A DNA stretch of 64,000 nucleotides from JBEKCP01 sp049509515 (GTDB lineage: Bacteria > Planctomycetota > Planctomycetia > Pirellulales > Thermoguttaceae). The stretch is from NCBI GenBank assembly GCA_049509515.1, contig JBEKZV010000009.1:48420-112419 (forward strand). Reading direction: 5' to 3'. Below the pieces are notes generated by a model, which did not search any database, was not told the origin of the DNA, and saw only the letters and a list, made by a program, of their open reading frames with translations. Positions 1 to 10,300 of the stretch are shown one piece after another; the first letter of the stretch is position 1, and each line of letters opens with the position of its first letter. The position numbers were made by a program, and so were the translations under genes.

Positions 1-3000
1 GAAGTGAACATGAATAACGACGCCGGCTGGAACGGCAGCGGCGGCCCGTGGATCAAGCCCGAGCAGTCCATGCAGCGCGTCGTCTGGACGGAGACGCGCG
101 TGGAAGGCGGGCGGCCGTTCCATGGCCCGCTGCCCCAGCCGCAGGCCAACGCCGGCTATTACCGCGACATCGCCGTGCTGGCCCTGCCGCTTGCCGCCGC
201 CGCGACGCCCGAGCAGCTCGCCTATCGCATCCCGAACATCGAGGGCAAGTCGGCGGTCGCCCGGGCCGGCATTTCGCCGGACGCTCCGTACACCGAGCCG
301 CCGGCCGCCTGCGTGACGCCGCGCGACCGCGTCGTGGACCTGACCGCGCGGATGGACGCCAAGGGCCAGCTCGCCTGGGACGTGCCGCCGGGCCGCTGGA
401 TCGTGCTCCGCATGGGCCACACGACCACGGGCGCCCAAAACGCCCCGGCGCCGGCTACCGGCTGCGGCCTGGAGTGCGACAAACTCAGCCAGGAGGGCGT
501 CGAGGCCAATTTCGCCGGCATGATGGAGAAGCTCATTAGCGACGTCGGCACCGCGGCCGGCAAGACGCTGGTCGCCACGCATGTGGACAGTTGGGAGAAC
601 GGCTCGCAAAACTGGACGCCGCGGATGCCCCGGGAGTTCCAGCGGCGGCGCGGCTACGACATGCTGCCCTTCCTGCCCGTCATGACCGGCCGCGTGGTCG
701 GCAGCGTGGAGGTCTCGGAGCGCTTCCTGTGGGACCTGCGGCAAACCATCTCGGACCTGCTGGTGGAGAACTACGCGGGGCACCTGGCGAAGCTGGCCCA
801 CGAGCGCGGGCTGAGGCTTTCCATCGAGGCCTACGACGGCCCCTGCGACGACATGACCTACGCCGGCCGGGCGCACGAGCCCATGGCGGAGTTCTGGATG
901 GGCGGCGGCCGAATGGAGACGGCCAAGGAGATGTCGTCCGCAGCCCACGTCTACGGCCGGCCGATCACCGGCGCCGAGTCGTTCACTGCCGACGACCACG
1001 AGCGCTGGCTGCAGCACCCGGCCACGATCAAGACGCTGGGCGACACGGCGTTCTGCCTGGGCGTGAACCGCTTCGTGTTCCACCGCTACGCCATGCAGCC
1101 CTGGCCGGACCGCAAGCCGGGCATGACCATGGGTCCGTGGGGGCTGCACTATGAACGCACCGCGACCTGGTGGGAACAGTCGCTCGGCTGGCACCAATAC
1201 CTGGCCCGCTGCCAGCTCCTCCTACGGCAAGGGCTGTTCGCGGCCGATGTCTGCTACCTGCAGCCGGAGATTGCGCCGCAAGGATTCCAGTGGCACGCCC
1301 TCACCGGCTACGATTACGACAATTGCACCCCCGAGGCCGTGCTCACGCGCATGGCGGTCAAGGACGGCCGCCTCGTGCTGCCGGACGGCATGAGTTACCG
1401 GCTGCTGGTGCTGCCGCCGGTGGGCACGATGACCCCGCCCCTGCTGGCCAAGATCGAGCAACTGGCCGAGGACGGCGCCACGGTTCTCGGCACGCGGCCG
1501 TCCAAGTCGCCCAGCCTGACGGATTACCCCAAGTGCGACGAGCAGGTGAAGAAACTGGCCGGCGAGTTGTGGGGCGATTGCGACGGCAAGACCGTCAAGG
1601 AGCACGCCGTCGGCAAGGGCAAGGTGCTGTGCGGCCTCGCGCCGGAAGAAATCCTGCAGAAGGCGAACGTGCCGCCGGACTTCAGCGCCGCGGGCAACCT
1701 GCGCTGGATCCATCGCCGCGCCGCGGGAAGCGACGTCTACTTCGTGGCCAACGGCAGCCTGCAGCCGCTTGAGGCGACGTGCTCGTTCCGCATCGCCGGC
1801 AAGCGCCCGGAGCTGTGGCAGCCGGAGACGGGCCGCATCGCTGCCGCGCCGGTCTACGAGCAAGTGAAGGGCTGCACGTGGCTGCCGATCCGGCTGGACC
1901 CGGCCGGCTCCGTGTTCGTCGTATTCCGCGATGCGGGCGAGCCGGCGGCGCGCGTCGTCTCCGTCACCCGCAACGGCGGCGAGCTGCTCCACAACAATCC
2001 CGCGCGGGACCCGAGGCGCGACGCGACCAGGACCTTTACCATGTCCGTTTGGGTCAAGCCGGCCGCCGAGACGCCCTTGCCGCGCGAGACGAATGCGGGC
2101 ACGGAGTGCGTCGCGCTCGATCGCAACGACGTGCTCTATCCGCCGCCCGTCCATGAAGTCTATGCCAAGAGTCCGGGAGTCTACCTGGAAGGCCACGCCG
2201 GCGCCGGCATCGCGGCGGGCACGAACGGCGTGTGCGTTCACGAGCACGGCAGCACCTACTTCCCGGCGATCCTGGTTTACCCGGCGCCCCTGCGGGACTG
2301 GACGCACGTGGCGGTCGTGTATCGCGACGGCACGCCCAGCCTGTATCTCGGCGGCAAGCTGGTGCGAACGGGCCTGAAGAGCCCGCAGATCGTACACGGC
2401 GGCGTAGGGATCGTACACTCGCGCAGCGTGGCTCCCTTCCGCGGACAGTTTGCGGGGCTCGCCCAGTTCGATCGTGCCCTGGCGGAGGCGGAGATTGCGA
2501 AGCTGGCGGCCACGCGGCCCGTCGCGGTCGACGACGAGTCGCTGCCGCCGATCGACCTCGTGCGCGGCGAGATCGCACGGCCGGGCAGCTACGCGATCAC
2601 GACCGCCGCCGGCCGCCGCCGCCTGGTCGAGGTGCCGTCGCTTCCCAAGCCGCTGGAGATTGCCGGCCCGTGGGAGCTGAGTTTCGCGCCGGGCCTGGGC
2701 GCGCCGCCGCGGGTCACGCTCGAGAAGCTCGTCTCCTGGACCGAGCACCCCCTGCCCGGCGTCAAGTACTTCTCCGGCGCGGCCACCTACGGCAAGACGT
2801 TCCAGGCGCCGGCCGAGATGCTGGCCAAAGGCCGCGCCGTCTACCTGGACCTCGGCAGGGTGCAAGTGATGGCCGAGGTCCGGCTCAACGGCAAGCCCCT
2901 GGGAACCCTCTGGAAGGCGCCGTTCTGCATCGATGCGACCGCCGCCCTCCAGCCCGGCGAGAATACCCTCGAGGTGAAAGTCGTGAACCTCTGGCCCAAT

Positions 3001-3225
3001 CGCATGATCGGCGACGAGGAGCTGCCCGAGGACAGCTTGCGCCGCCCGGAGGGAACCTTGCAAAAATGGCCGCAGTGGCTCATCGACGGCAAACCGAGCC
3101 CCACGGGGCGCGTGACCTTCACGACCTGGAAGTTGTGGAAGAAAGGCGAGCCGCTCCTGGAATCCGGCCTGCTGGGCCCCGTGAGGCTGCGGGTCGTCGA
3201 GCGGCTCGATGCGGCTGCCCCCTGA
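1..3225 (+). CDS. GH106-like glycoside hydrolase with LamG and Gal-binding domains, 5' truncated by window
   Basis: The reading frame is open from base 1 and begins inside a domain (GWNGSGGPWIKPEQSMQ is the kind of N-terminal core motif seen in the middle of GH106 alpha-L-rhamnosidase-like proteins), so the true start lies upstream. The catalytic-barrel region runs to about residue 400 and includes the segment THVDSWENGSQNW and SIEAYDGPCDDMTYAGRA. A GATase-like middle domain follows (about 440-520), then a LamG/concanavalin-like insert (FTMSVWVKPA to WTHVAVVYRDG, about 680-790), and a C-terminal galactose-binding jelly roll (AEVRLNGKPLGTLWKAPF, about 955-1010). The family is known for cleaving terminal rhamnose or related sugars. 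The fold assignment is fairly secure; the exact substrate is inference. It converges on the minus-strand operon. Confidence 0.8.
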   Translation, partial: EVNMNNDAGWNGSGGPWIKPEQSMQRVVWTETRVEGGRPFHGPLPQPQANAGYYRDIAVLALPLAAAATPEQLAYRIPNIEGKSAVARAGISPDAPYTEPPAACVTPRDRVVDLTARMDAKGQLAWDVPPGRWIVLRMGHTTTGAQNAPAPATGCGLECDKLSQEGVEANFAGMMEKLISDVGTAAGKTLVATHVDSWENGSQNWTPRMPREFQRRRGYDMLPFLPVMTGRVVGSVEVSERFLWDLRQTISDLLVENYAGHLAKLAHERGLRLSIEAYDGPCDDMTYAGRAHEPMAEFWMGGGRMETAKEMSSAAHVYGRPITGAESFTADDHERWLQHPATIKTLGDTAFCLGVNRFVFHRYAMQPWPDRKPGMTMGPWGLHYERTATWWEQSLGWHQYLARCQLLLRQGLFAADVCYLQPEIAPQGFQWHALTGYDYDNCTPEAVLTRMAVKDGRLVLPDGMSYRLLVLPPVGTMTPPLLAKIEQLAEDGATVLGTRPSKSPSLTDYPKCDEQVKKLAGELWGDCDGKTVKEHAVGKGKVLCGLAPEEILQKANVPPDFSAAGNLRWIHRRAAGSDVYFVANGSLQPLEATCSFRIAGKRPELWQPETGRIAAAPVYEQVKGCTWLPIRLDPAGSVFVVFRDAGEPAARVVSVTRNGGELLHNNPARDPRRDATRTFTMSVWVKPAAETPLPRETNAGTECVALDRNDVLYPPPVHEVYAKSPGVYLEGHAGAGIAAGTNGVCVHEHGSTYFPAILVYPAPLRDWTHVAVVYRDGTPSLYLGGKLVRTGLKSPQIVHGGVGIVHSRSVAPFRGQFAGLAQFDRALAEAEIAKLAATRPVAVDDESLPPIDLVRGEIARPGSYAITTAAGRRRLVEVPSLPKPLEIAGPWELSFAPGLGAPPRVTLEKLVSWTEHPLPGVKYFSGAATYGKTFQAPAEMLAKGRAVYLDLGRVQVMAEVRLNGKPLGTLWKAPFCIDATAALQPGENTLEVKVVNLWPNRMIGDEELPEDSLRRPEGTLQKWPQWLIDGKPSPTGRVTFTTWKLWKKGEPLLESGLLGPVRLRVVERLDAAAP

Positions 3226-3243
3226 CGGCGAAGCCGGCGGGTT

Positions 3244-3265
3244 GGCGCACCGCTTGGCAAGCGCC
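3244..3265. terminator. possible stem-loop between convergent genes
   Basis: In the 51-bp gap between two converging genes, GGCGC (3244-3248) can pair with GCGCC (3261-3265). Alternatively the inner CGCTT (3251-3255) can pair with AAGCG (3259-3263) around GGC. There is no T-run on either side, so this is only a weak terminator candidate. Confidence 0.22.
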
Positions 3266-3276
3266 GCGAGGAATCT

Positions 3277-4566
3277 TCATCCCCGCCGCAGGGCGCGGAT
3301 GGGATCCACGCGGGCGGCGCGGAGCGCGGGATAGACCCCGGCCAAGACGCTGGCCAGCACGGCGAAGAGCACCGTCCCGGCGAGCAGCCAGGCGGGAAAC
3401 ACGAACACCTGCATCGGCTCGGTGATGCCGTGGCGGCGGGCGAAGGCGTTCACCGCGATGTCCAGTCCGCAGGAAACGATGCGGCCCAGCAGCAGGCCGC
3501 CGCTCCCGCCCAACAGCCCGATGATTCCCGCCTCGGTAAGAAAGAGCACCAGCAGGTCGCCGTAAGACGCCCCGATGGACTTGTAGATGCCGATCTCCTG
3601 GTAGCGTTCCAGGACGGCCATCAAGAGGGTGTTGGCGATGCCCAGGGCGGCCACCACCAGGGCCACCGTGCCCACCGCCGCCAGGACGACCTCCAGGAAG
3701 ATGAGAAAGGTCTGCATTTCCTGGACGCGACTGAGCATCGTGGTGGTCCGAAAGCCCAGCTCCTTGATCTGCCGGTCGACGGCGGCGAGGTCGGCCAAAT
3801 CGCGCACCCGCACGATGACGTTGGCGTAGCCGGGCGCGGCGTCGTCGCCCGCCTTGAGCCGCGACAAGGCCGTTTCGAACCGGATGCCGGGAACCTGCTT
3901 CATCAAATCCACCGGCAGGATAATGCCGCGGCGGATCGGACCGGGCACGATCATCGGCAGGTCGAAGACGCCTACCACGCGGACCGAGAGCTCCTTGCGC
4001 TGGTAGCTGAAGGAGCCGGCGTCGTCGGGCGACAGGCCGCCGGCCTCCAGCGTCAGCGTAGCGCCGAGCGCCTCGTCGGGCGAAGCAAAACCCAGGGAAC
4101 CCAGCAGCGGGGCGCCCACGATCGCCTCCGGATCGCGCCCCTCGTTGAAGAAGCGACCGGCCACCAGGATTTCGGCCGACACGCCCAAGAGCCACGCCTC
4201 GCGCGGGGCCCCCGCGGCCAGGCAGGGTTCGGAATGCGTGCCATGACGAACCTTGACTCCCCGCACGCGGATGTTGGGGAACGCCGCCGCCACGCCCGGC
4301 AAGCGCCCCAGCCGTTCCACCGCCGCATCGTCCAGCGGCGGCGAGCGGCCGTCCTTGCTTTCCTCGGGCGAGACGTTGATGTCGTTCAAGAGCGAGAGCA
4401 GGCGCAGCGGAGTCTCGAGCTGCCGCTGCAACCCCACGGCGAAGGCCATCATCGAGACGAGCGCGCCGCTGGCGATCGCGACTCCCGACGCGGTGATCGC
4501 GACGCGGAGGGGCGTGCGGCGGAGTCCGGCCAAGGACAACAGCGCGATCTTCCAGGCCCTCCTCAC
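3277..4566 (-). CDS. ABC transporter permease, FtsX/MacB type
   Basis: A 429-residue inner-membrane permease of the MacB/FtsX class. It has one N-terminal membrane segment (about residues 14-36, around TPLRVAITASGVAIASG), a long periplasmic MacB_PCD-like domain, and three C-terminal membrane segments. The FtsX hallmark ERYQEIGIYKSIGAS follows the first of these, and the protein ends YPALRAARVDPIRALRRG, typical of the family. I place the start at GTG 4566 because it forms a GTGA overlap with the stop of the upstream ATPase gene; an in-frame ATG further upstream would bury the start deep in the ATPase. Such permeases export lipoproteins, peptides or small molecules, or act mechanically on the envelope. 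No periplasmic adaptor gene (MacA-like) is adjacent, so the cargo is unknown. Confidence 0.9.
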   Translation of the reverse strand: MRRAWKIALLSLAGLRRTPLRVAITASGVAIASGALVSMMAFAVGLQRQLETPLRLLSLLNDINVSPEESKDGRSPPLDDAAVERLGRLPGVAAAFPNIRVRGVKVRHGTHSEPCLAAGAPREAWLLGVSAEILVAGRFFNEGRDPEAIVGAPLLGSLGFASPDEALGATLTLEAGGLSPDDAGSFSYQRKELSVRVVGVFDLPMIVPGPIRRGIILPVDLMKQVPGIRFETALSRLKAGDDAAPGYANVIVRVRDLADLAAVDRQIKELGFRTTTMLSRVQEMQTFLIFLEVVLAAVGTVALVVAALGIANTLLMAVLERYQEIGIYKSIGASYGDLLVLFLTEAGIIGLLGGSGGLLLGRIVSCGLDIAVNAFARRHGITEPMQVFVFPAWLLAGTVLFAVLASVLAGVYPALRAARVDPIRALRRG

Positions 4567-5273
4567 GCGGCGCCCTCCTGCGGCAGCAGCCGTCCGTCGC
4601 GCAGGTGCAACGCTCGATTCACCACGCGGCACACCATTTCCTCGTCATGGGTGACCATGATCACCGTCGTGCCCATCTCGCGGTGGAGCGCGTCCAAAAG
4701 TGCGACGACCTCGGCCGCCGTGGCCCGGTCGAGGTTTCCCGTCGGCTCGTCGGCCAGCAGGAGCGGCGGCCGATGGACGATGGCCCGGGCGATGGCCACC
4801 CGCTGCTGCTCGCCGCCGCTGAGCTGACCGGGCCGGTGCCCGGCGCGGTGCGAGAGTCCCACGCGGCCAAGGGCCTCGGCGGCCAGGCGCGTCCGCTGCG
4901 GGCCGAACGTGCCCTGGAACGTGAGGGCCAGGGCCACGTTTTCGTGGGCGGTGAGACTCGGCACCAGGTAGTACGACTGGAAGACGAAGCCTACCGTCGT
5001 GCGCCGGTAGAGGGCGCGTTGATAGGCGTTCAGGAGCGTCAGATCGCGGCCATCGACCCGCACGCTGCCCCCGCTCGGCGTATCCAAGCCGCCCAGCAAG
5101 TGCAAGAGGGTCGACTTGCCCGACCCGCTCACGCCCAGTACGGCCAGGAACTCCCCGCGGCGCACTTGAAGATCGACGCCCGCCAGAGCGTGAACGATGG
5201 CCGGGCCCACGCGGTACTCGCGTGTCAGCCCGCACGCCTCCAGGAATCGGCCGGAATCGTCGGCGGGACGCAT
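4563..5273 (-). CDS. ABC transporter ATP-binding protein, LolD/MacB type
   Basis: A 236-residue ABC ATPase with all family motifs in order: Walker A GVSGSGKST (47-55), Q-loop in FVFQSYY (Q99), signature LSGGEQQR (151-158), Walker B LLLADEPTGNLD (171-182) and H-loop VTHD (H209). The GNLD extension after Walker B is typical of the LolD/MacB/FtsE branch. ATG 5273 gives a normal family length; the reading frame stays open much further upstream, but that portion has no protein character. It overlaps the permease gene by four bases (GTGA), so translation of the two is probably coupled. A gap of 164 bp separates it from the upstream gene on the same strand, so it may sit on the operon messenger or have its own promoter. 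Confidence 0.92.
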   Translation of the reverse strand: MRPADDSGRFLEACGLTREYRVGPAIVHALAGVDLQVRRGEFLAVLGVSGSGKSTLLHLLGGLDTPSGGSVRVDGRDLTLLNAYQRALYRRTTVGFVFQSYYLVPSLTAHENVALALTFQGTFGPQRTRLAAEALGRVGLSHRAGHRPGQLSGGEQQRVAIARAIVHRPPLLLADEPTGNLDRATAAEVVALLDALHREMGTTVIMVTHDEEMVCRVVNRALHLRDGRLLPQEGAA

Positions 5274-5437
5274 CCAGTAACCATATGCGCCCGGCCGCCG
5301 GCCGTCAAGGCGCGTGCGCCCGGCGCCGCCGTACGGCTTGACGGCGCTGCGGCCCGAGGATGTGCGGCCAGTCGCCGGCCTGGACGCAGTTGCCGGCTGC
5401 ACCCCCAACCACGTGCCGGCCGAACCGGTGGCATGCG

Positions 5438-6721
5438 TCACTGGAGCCGGTAGACAATCACCTCGCCGTCTGGGACTTCGACCTCGACCTCCCACGTCTT
5501 CCACACGTTCCATTTGGCGGTCACGGGAAGGATCGCGATCGCTTCCCCGCGCGGGGGAACCTCCGCCACGGCGCCGGCGGCGAAAACGTCGCCGCCTTTG
5601 TCCTTGGGATTGCGCAACCGTACCTGGACGTTCCCGGCGGCGCGGTCGCCCAGGTTCATCAAGTAGGCCCGCATGGTCTTGGGCTCGACCAGCTTTCCGG
5701 GGTCCGCCGCGCTGCGGTTCGGCTCGACCCAGGCCGGCGAGCCGACCAGGATGGGCTTCTCGTGGCGGCCGGAGAAGAGCCGGGCCAATGCCCGGGCGTC
5801 GTCCGGCAGTGCCGCGCCGTCGCTGGGCAGCTCGAAGAAGCGGCTGCACAGCGCATCGGCCCGCGCCATCAGCTCCGGCGTGGCCCCTGCGGAAAAGAAG
5901 CCGACGCCCGGCGACTCGGGGGCGACCAGCCGCACGAAGCGGATCTGCCGCTCGAGCTCCGCGGGGGTCCGCGCCCACAGCTCGCCCGGGTTGCCGCCCG
6001 TCCCCAGCCCCAAGGCCACGATGGTCTTGGGCAACAGGCCGTGCATCCGCGCCGCGTGGACCTGCGTGGCGATCCACCAATAGTCTTTCTTGTCGCCCAC
6101 GTAGCATTCCAGCATCACCAGGCTTGCCACGTCGCGGTACGCCTCGGCCAGGACCTTGGGGATCGGGCCGCGCATCTCCCACACGCTCAGGGCCAGGTCC
6201 GGCCGCTGCCGCTTGGTCTGGCGGAGGATCGCGGCCGATTTCTGATCGGTCTGGCCGCCGAAGTCGAAGCCGAACTCGTCGATCGAGACCACCGGTCGCG
6301 GGTTGCCGCCGTAGTCGAGATGCGTCAGGATGTCCACGGCCTTGTCGGCGGGGTTCCGCAGCAGGTCGAACCACGTGTGGCCGACGGCGACGACCGCACC
6401 CCGGCTGTGCCAGTCCTGCCAGTCCTTGGGCGCCGTGGGCTCGATGAACGTCACCGAACGGAGTTGCTTGGGGTTATAGCCCGTCGGGATGTAGGTGAAG
6501 GCGATCACCCGGTCCAGGCCGAGCACTTTCCGGGGTGGCTCCGCCCGCAGCGGCGCCCGATCCATCGCCGCCACGAGCACCGCGGCCAGGAGGGTCGCGA
6601 GCAGAATCCGCCCGCGACAAGGGGCCGCCGCCTGTCGCGGCTCATGTTCCTTGCCGGCTTGTCGCTCGGACGACGTGGCCGCGGTCGGAACACGCGCCGC
6701 GGTCGGTAGCATGGCCGTCAT
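5438..6721 (-). CDS. exported protein of unknown function, TIM-barrel-like
   Basis: A 427-residue protein that I cannot assign to a family. A hydrophobic export segment (RILLATLLAAVLVAAMDRA, about 38-56) follows a long polar N-terminus, so an internal start is possible. The mature part alternates strand-like and helix-like stretches in a way that suggests a glycosidase-like barrel. VVSIDEFGFDFGG carries acidic residues that could be catalytic (inference). The C-terminal 90 residues look like a beta-sandwich. ATG 6719-6721 overlaps the TGA of the preceding gene (ATGA), and an AAAGGA site precedes it, which supports the start. It belongs to the beta-helix operon. Confidence 0.72.
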   Translation of the reverse strand: MTAMLPTAARVPTAATSSERQAGKEHEPRQAAAPCRGRILLATLLAAVLVAAMDRAPLRAEPPRKVLGLDRVIAFTYIPTGYNPKQLRSVTFIEPTAPKDWQDWHSRGAVVAVGHTWFDLLRNPADKAVDILTHLDYGGNPRPVVSIDEFGFDFGGQTDQKSAAILRQTKRQRPDLALSVWEMRGPIPKVLAEAYRDVASLVMLECYVGDKKDYWWIATQVHAARMHGLLPKTIVALGLGTGGNPGELWARTPAELERQIRFVRLVAPESPGVGFFSAGATPELMARADALCSRFFELPSDGAALPDDARALARLFSGRHEKPILVGSPAWVEPNRSAADPGKLVEPKTMRAYLMNLGDRAAGNVQVRLRNPKDKGGDVFAAGAVAEVPPRGEAIAILPVTAKWNVWKTWEVEVEVPDGEVIVYRLQ

Positions 6722-7311
6722 TTTTCGTGTCCTTTCGGGTTTGCGATGCCGGAAACGGCGTCCGTTTGCTCGCGCGGCGCGAGCTTCGCCATCCGGCAGA
6801 TGCTATGAGAATACACCCCCGCGGCGCCGTTGTGAAGCGCCGTCCGGGCATAGTCACGGAAATACGTGGCGATGCGCAGGTTTGGCTTGAGCCACCATTT
6901 CTCGGGGCTTTCCGGCGTCTTGGCGGCGGGCACGGCGGCGGCCTGTGCCCGCCGGGCTCCCGGCAACGACGCTTTGCCGGCGGGCAGAAGGCCCATGGGC
7001 TTGCGGCCCACCGCCAATTCGTCGATCCACTCGTACTCGATGCAGCCTTTGCCGGCCCGGGCACCGCCGGCGATCCTGAACCGGCTCCCATCGTACCAGC
7101 CCCGCTCCGCAAGGCGCGCGTCCTCGAAACTCTCGCTGAAGAAGACCCGCCGATTACCGAGATCGAAAACGGTCTTCTCCTGCGCCGGCCGGGGCGAGGC
7201 CCGGCCGGCGCCGTGGTCGGCCCCCAACAGGCCGGCCGGCGCCAACGGTGCCACGGCAAGGGAGAGGACCGCGAGACAAACCCGGATTGGAGCGCCGCGC
7301 GTGGTTTCCAC
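6718..7311 (-). CDS. small exported protein, possible truncated concanavalin-like lectin/lyase fragment
   Basis: A 197-residue protein starting at GTG 7311, chosen because AAGGAG lies 6-10 bases upstream and a hydrophobic signal segment follows at once (IRVCLAVLSLAVAPLAPAG). The segment SESFEDARLAERGWYDG and GKGCIEYEW resembles the first strands of concanavalin-like polysaccharide-binding or lyase domains in secreted planctomycete proteins (from memory, not searched). Such domains are normally longer, and the remaining 110 residues do not look like the rest of that fold, so it may be internally shortened. Only 19 bp separate it from the giant beta-helix gene, and it overlaps the next gene by four bases, which places it firmly in the operon. 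Confidence 0.62.
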   Translation of the reverse strand: METTRGAPIRVCLAVLSLAVAPLAPAGLLGADHGAGRASPRPAQEKTVFDLGNRRVFFSESFEDARLAERGWYDGSRFRIAGGARAGKGCIEYEWIDELAVGRKPMGLLPAGKASLPGARRAQAAAVPAAKTPESPEKWWLKPNLRIATYFRDYARTALHNGAAGVYSHSICRMAKLAPREQTDAVSGIANPKGHEK

Positions 7312-7330
7312 GAGAATTCTCCTTCGTCGC

Positions 7331-10300
7331 TCAGGGAACGTAATAGCCGTGCTCCCAAGCGCCGATGTCGTAACGGCCCGGGCCGGCGTGACTGCCGAAG
7401 GGGACCATGCCCAGCGGCATGGCGGGCCGCGGCTGGCTGTCGGCGTCGCGGTACAGACCCTGGATCGGACAACCCCTTTCCAGCGTCGGCGTGCCGAGCA
7501 GGCAGGAGAAGAAGTTGGCCACCGTGTCGATCTCTCCGATTCCTTCATCGCTCATCGCCTTGGCCAGGTCCGCGGTGACCAGCTTGGCCCGGTATTTTTC
7601 GGACGGCCCGGCCGCCTCGCGGCCCACGTAATCGCCGATCGCCTGCCGCGGCGAAAGTTTGCGGTGCGTTCCGATGGGACACGGATCGCGGGCATCGGCC
7701 GGCATGCGGACGTAGACGCGGCCCGTGGCCACGTCCTGGCAGAACGAGCCGGCGGGCATCCGCTCCGGCGGTGCCTCGGCCCGGTACAGGTCCCGCGCGG
7801 CCCGGCTGCCGTCAGGCCGGCGATAGTCGACGTGGGCCACGTACCACCAGGCCCGGCCGGCCAAGGCGCCCTCCGGCCGGGCGTCCAAGACGTAGACCCG
7901 CCGGGCCGGATCGCCCCAAGGCTTCCAGTTCTGCGGCACGTCGAGGATGTACGTCCCGCCGCCCGCGTACGGGTAGGCGTTCGCCCCCAGCGGCCCGACG
8001 TTGAAATCGGGGGTGAAGTTGGTTACCGCGATCGACCATTCCCGCACCCGCCGGCGCCCGTTGCGGTCCTGAAACTTCGCGTAGATCAGCGGGGCGACGC
8101 GAGAGTTGCGATCCATGCCGGTCTGGCGGGCCCAGGCGGCAAGATCGGTACACGTCCGCCCGCCCGTCTCCGCCGCGAGCCGGAAGGGAAGCGATGCGCG
8201 GGAATAGAGATTGTAGTCGAGCCAAACCGCGCCGGGCGGCCGGCGGCCTTCGACGGCCGCCTGGCGGCCCTCCGCCTGCAAGACATTGTTGAGCACGAGC
8301 GCCGAGCGGACATTGCCGGCCAATACGAGGCCGTCGCGGCCGCAGCGCAGCAGCGTGTTGTTCAAGAGGCGGAAGTCCGACCCGCCGCCGACCTGGATGC
8401 CGCTCAGCGCGGCGTCGGCGTTGTTGTTGACGAGCATGATGCGCTGCCCGCCAAGCAGGTAGGCCCCATCCTCGGCCTCGGCCCAGTTGCCGTCGAGCAC
8501 GACGTCCGAGGACGGCTGGGTGAAATCGAACCCGGCCGCTCCGCCGCCGAGATGGCGATTTTGCAGGAGGTGCAGCCCGGCCGCGGGCCCGATCTCGCGG
8601 AAGCCGGCGGGGGTCTTGTCGGCGGCGCACCAGCGGACATCGGTGAGCGAGCCGGCCAGCTCATAGCCGGCGCTCCCGCCCGTCACGCTGCACTCGTAAA
8701 GCGTGTTGCCGCGGCCGGTGGCGCGGATGCCGGCGCCCGCGCAGCGCTCGACAAACACGTATTCGACGACGCAGTCGCGGGTGTCGCGGAGTTCGACGGC
8801 GGCCGCCGCCTGCGAATGGACCACCCGCAGGCCGGCGACCCGGACGTGGGCGCAGCCGTCCAGCAACAGGGCCGGCGCGTTGCCCGCCGCCGACGCATCC
8901 AGCAGCGCGGGACCGCCGCTGGCGAACTTCGGCGGCGCGGGATAGGGCGGGTTTTCGGCCACGACGTGCAGGAAATCGCGCGCGGTGCCCGAACGGCGAA
9001 TCGCGATCGCTTGGCGGTATGTGCCGGCCAGCAGCACCAGCAGGTCGCCCGGCCGCATGCGGGCCAGGGCGTAATCGGCCGTCGCCCAGGGGGCAGCCCG
9101 CGTGCCGCCCTGCGGAGCGTCCCGGCCCGCCGGGCCGATATAGAAAGCCCGGGCGCCGGACAGCGGATCCTGGCAGGCGCCGATCGCCGGCCGCTCGCCC
9201 CGCGGACGGCCCGCCATGTCCAATTCGTTCCCCTTGTAGGTGAATCGCTGCCGGCCGTTTCCCTCGTCGGGATCGAACAGGAAGCTGCCGACCTGCCGGC
9301 GCGACACCGTGCCCGCGCCGATCAGCGGCGAATCGGGCAAGGGGCGAAAATCAAACCGCAGCGGGTTGGCCACCAGCGTGAAGTACGAGGCCGGGCTCAG
9401 CCCGTGCCGCTCGTAACCCGTCTTCTCGAAGAACTCCCGCAGCGTCATGCCCTCCTTGGCCGCCGTCGGATTCCAGACCCACTGCTTCCCCCAATGGATG
9501 AGGGCCGACAGCGGGCCGGGCACGGCGTGCAAGTCCTTCCAGTAACAGTTGTAATCGATCTGCGAATGCGAGGCGTCTTCGTGCTCCGTCCGGAGCATGT
9601 AGTTGGCGCCGTGCCACGGGCCGTCCATGGCGTCGGACGCCGTGTGCGAGCGGAGGTCCAGGAACAGGTTGTTGAGGCTGGACAAGTGGTAGACGGAGCA
9701 CGAATGGAATACCGACTCGAACTGGTCGCCCTGGTTCAGGTACGGGAAGTGGCCGCGGAGCACGTTGAACTGCAGGCCCATGGCGGGCGAGGCGACGAAG
9801 CTGCCGCCCGGGACGAGTTCCGTTTCAAAGGGCCGCACGTCGTTCCAGGAGCCGGTCACGCGGACCAGCGGCGGGCGCTGCCCATCGCAGCCGACGAACA
9901 GCCGATCATCGGCCGGTCGGCCGCCCAGGCGGAGCCGCGGCCGCCCCAAGGCCAACATGGCGGCGGTGATCGGGAATCGCTCGACCCGGCGTCCCCCGGC
10001 GTCCCAGTACCAGACCTCGACCGGCCGGCCGGCCGCCGGCGGCTCGAGAAGCTCCAACTCGGTTTTCGACACCGCGCGGCAAGGGACGGAAAGCCGCCCC
10101 GGCCGCACCACCGTCAGCGTATAGACCAGGTCGCGCCGCACGGCATCCGTCTGCGGGATGTGCGGCGACGGCACGGCGGCCGACCGCGGGCGGCTGCCGC
10201 CGGTCCGGCGGAGGTAGAGACGCCGTGCCGCCGGATCGTAGAAATAAGTGCCGCGCGTCATCTCGGCCACGCTGCCCACCGGCCGGTACGACGCAAGACC

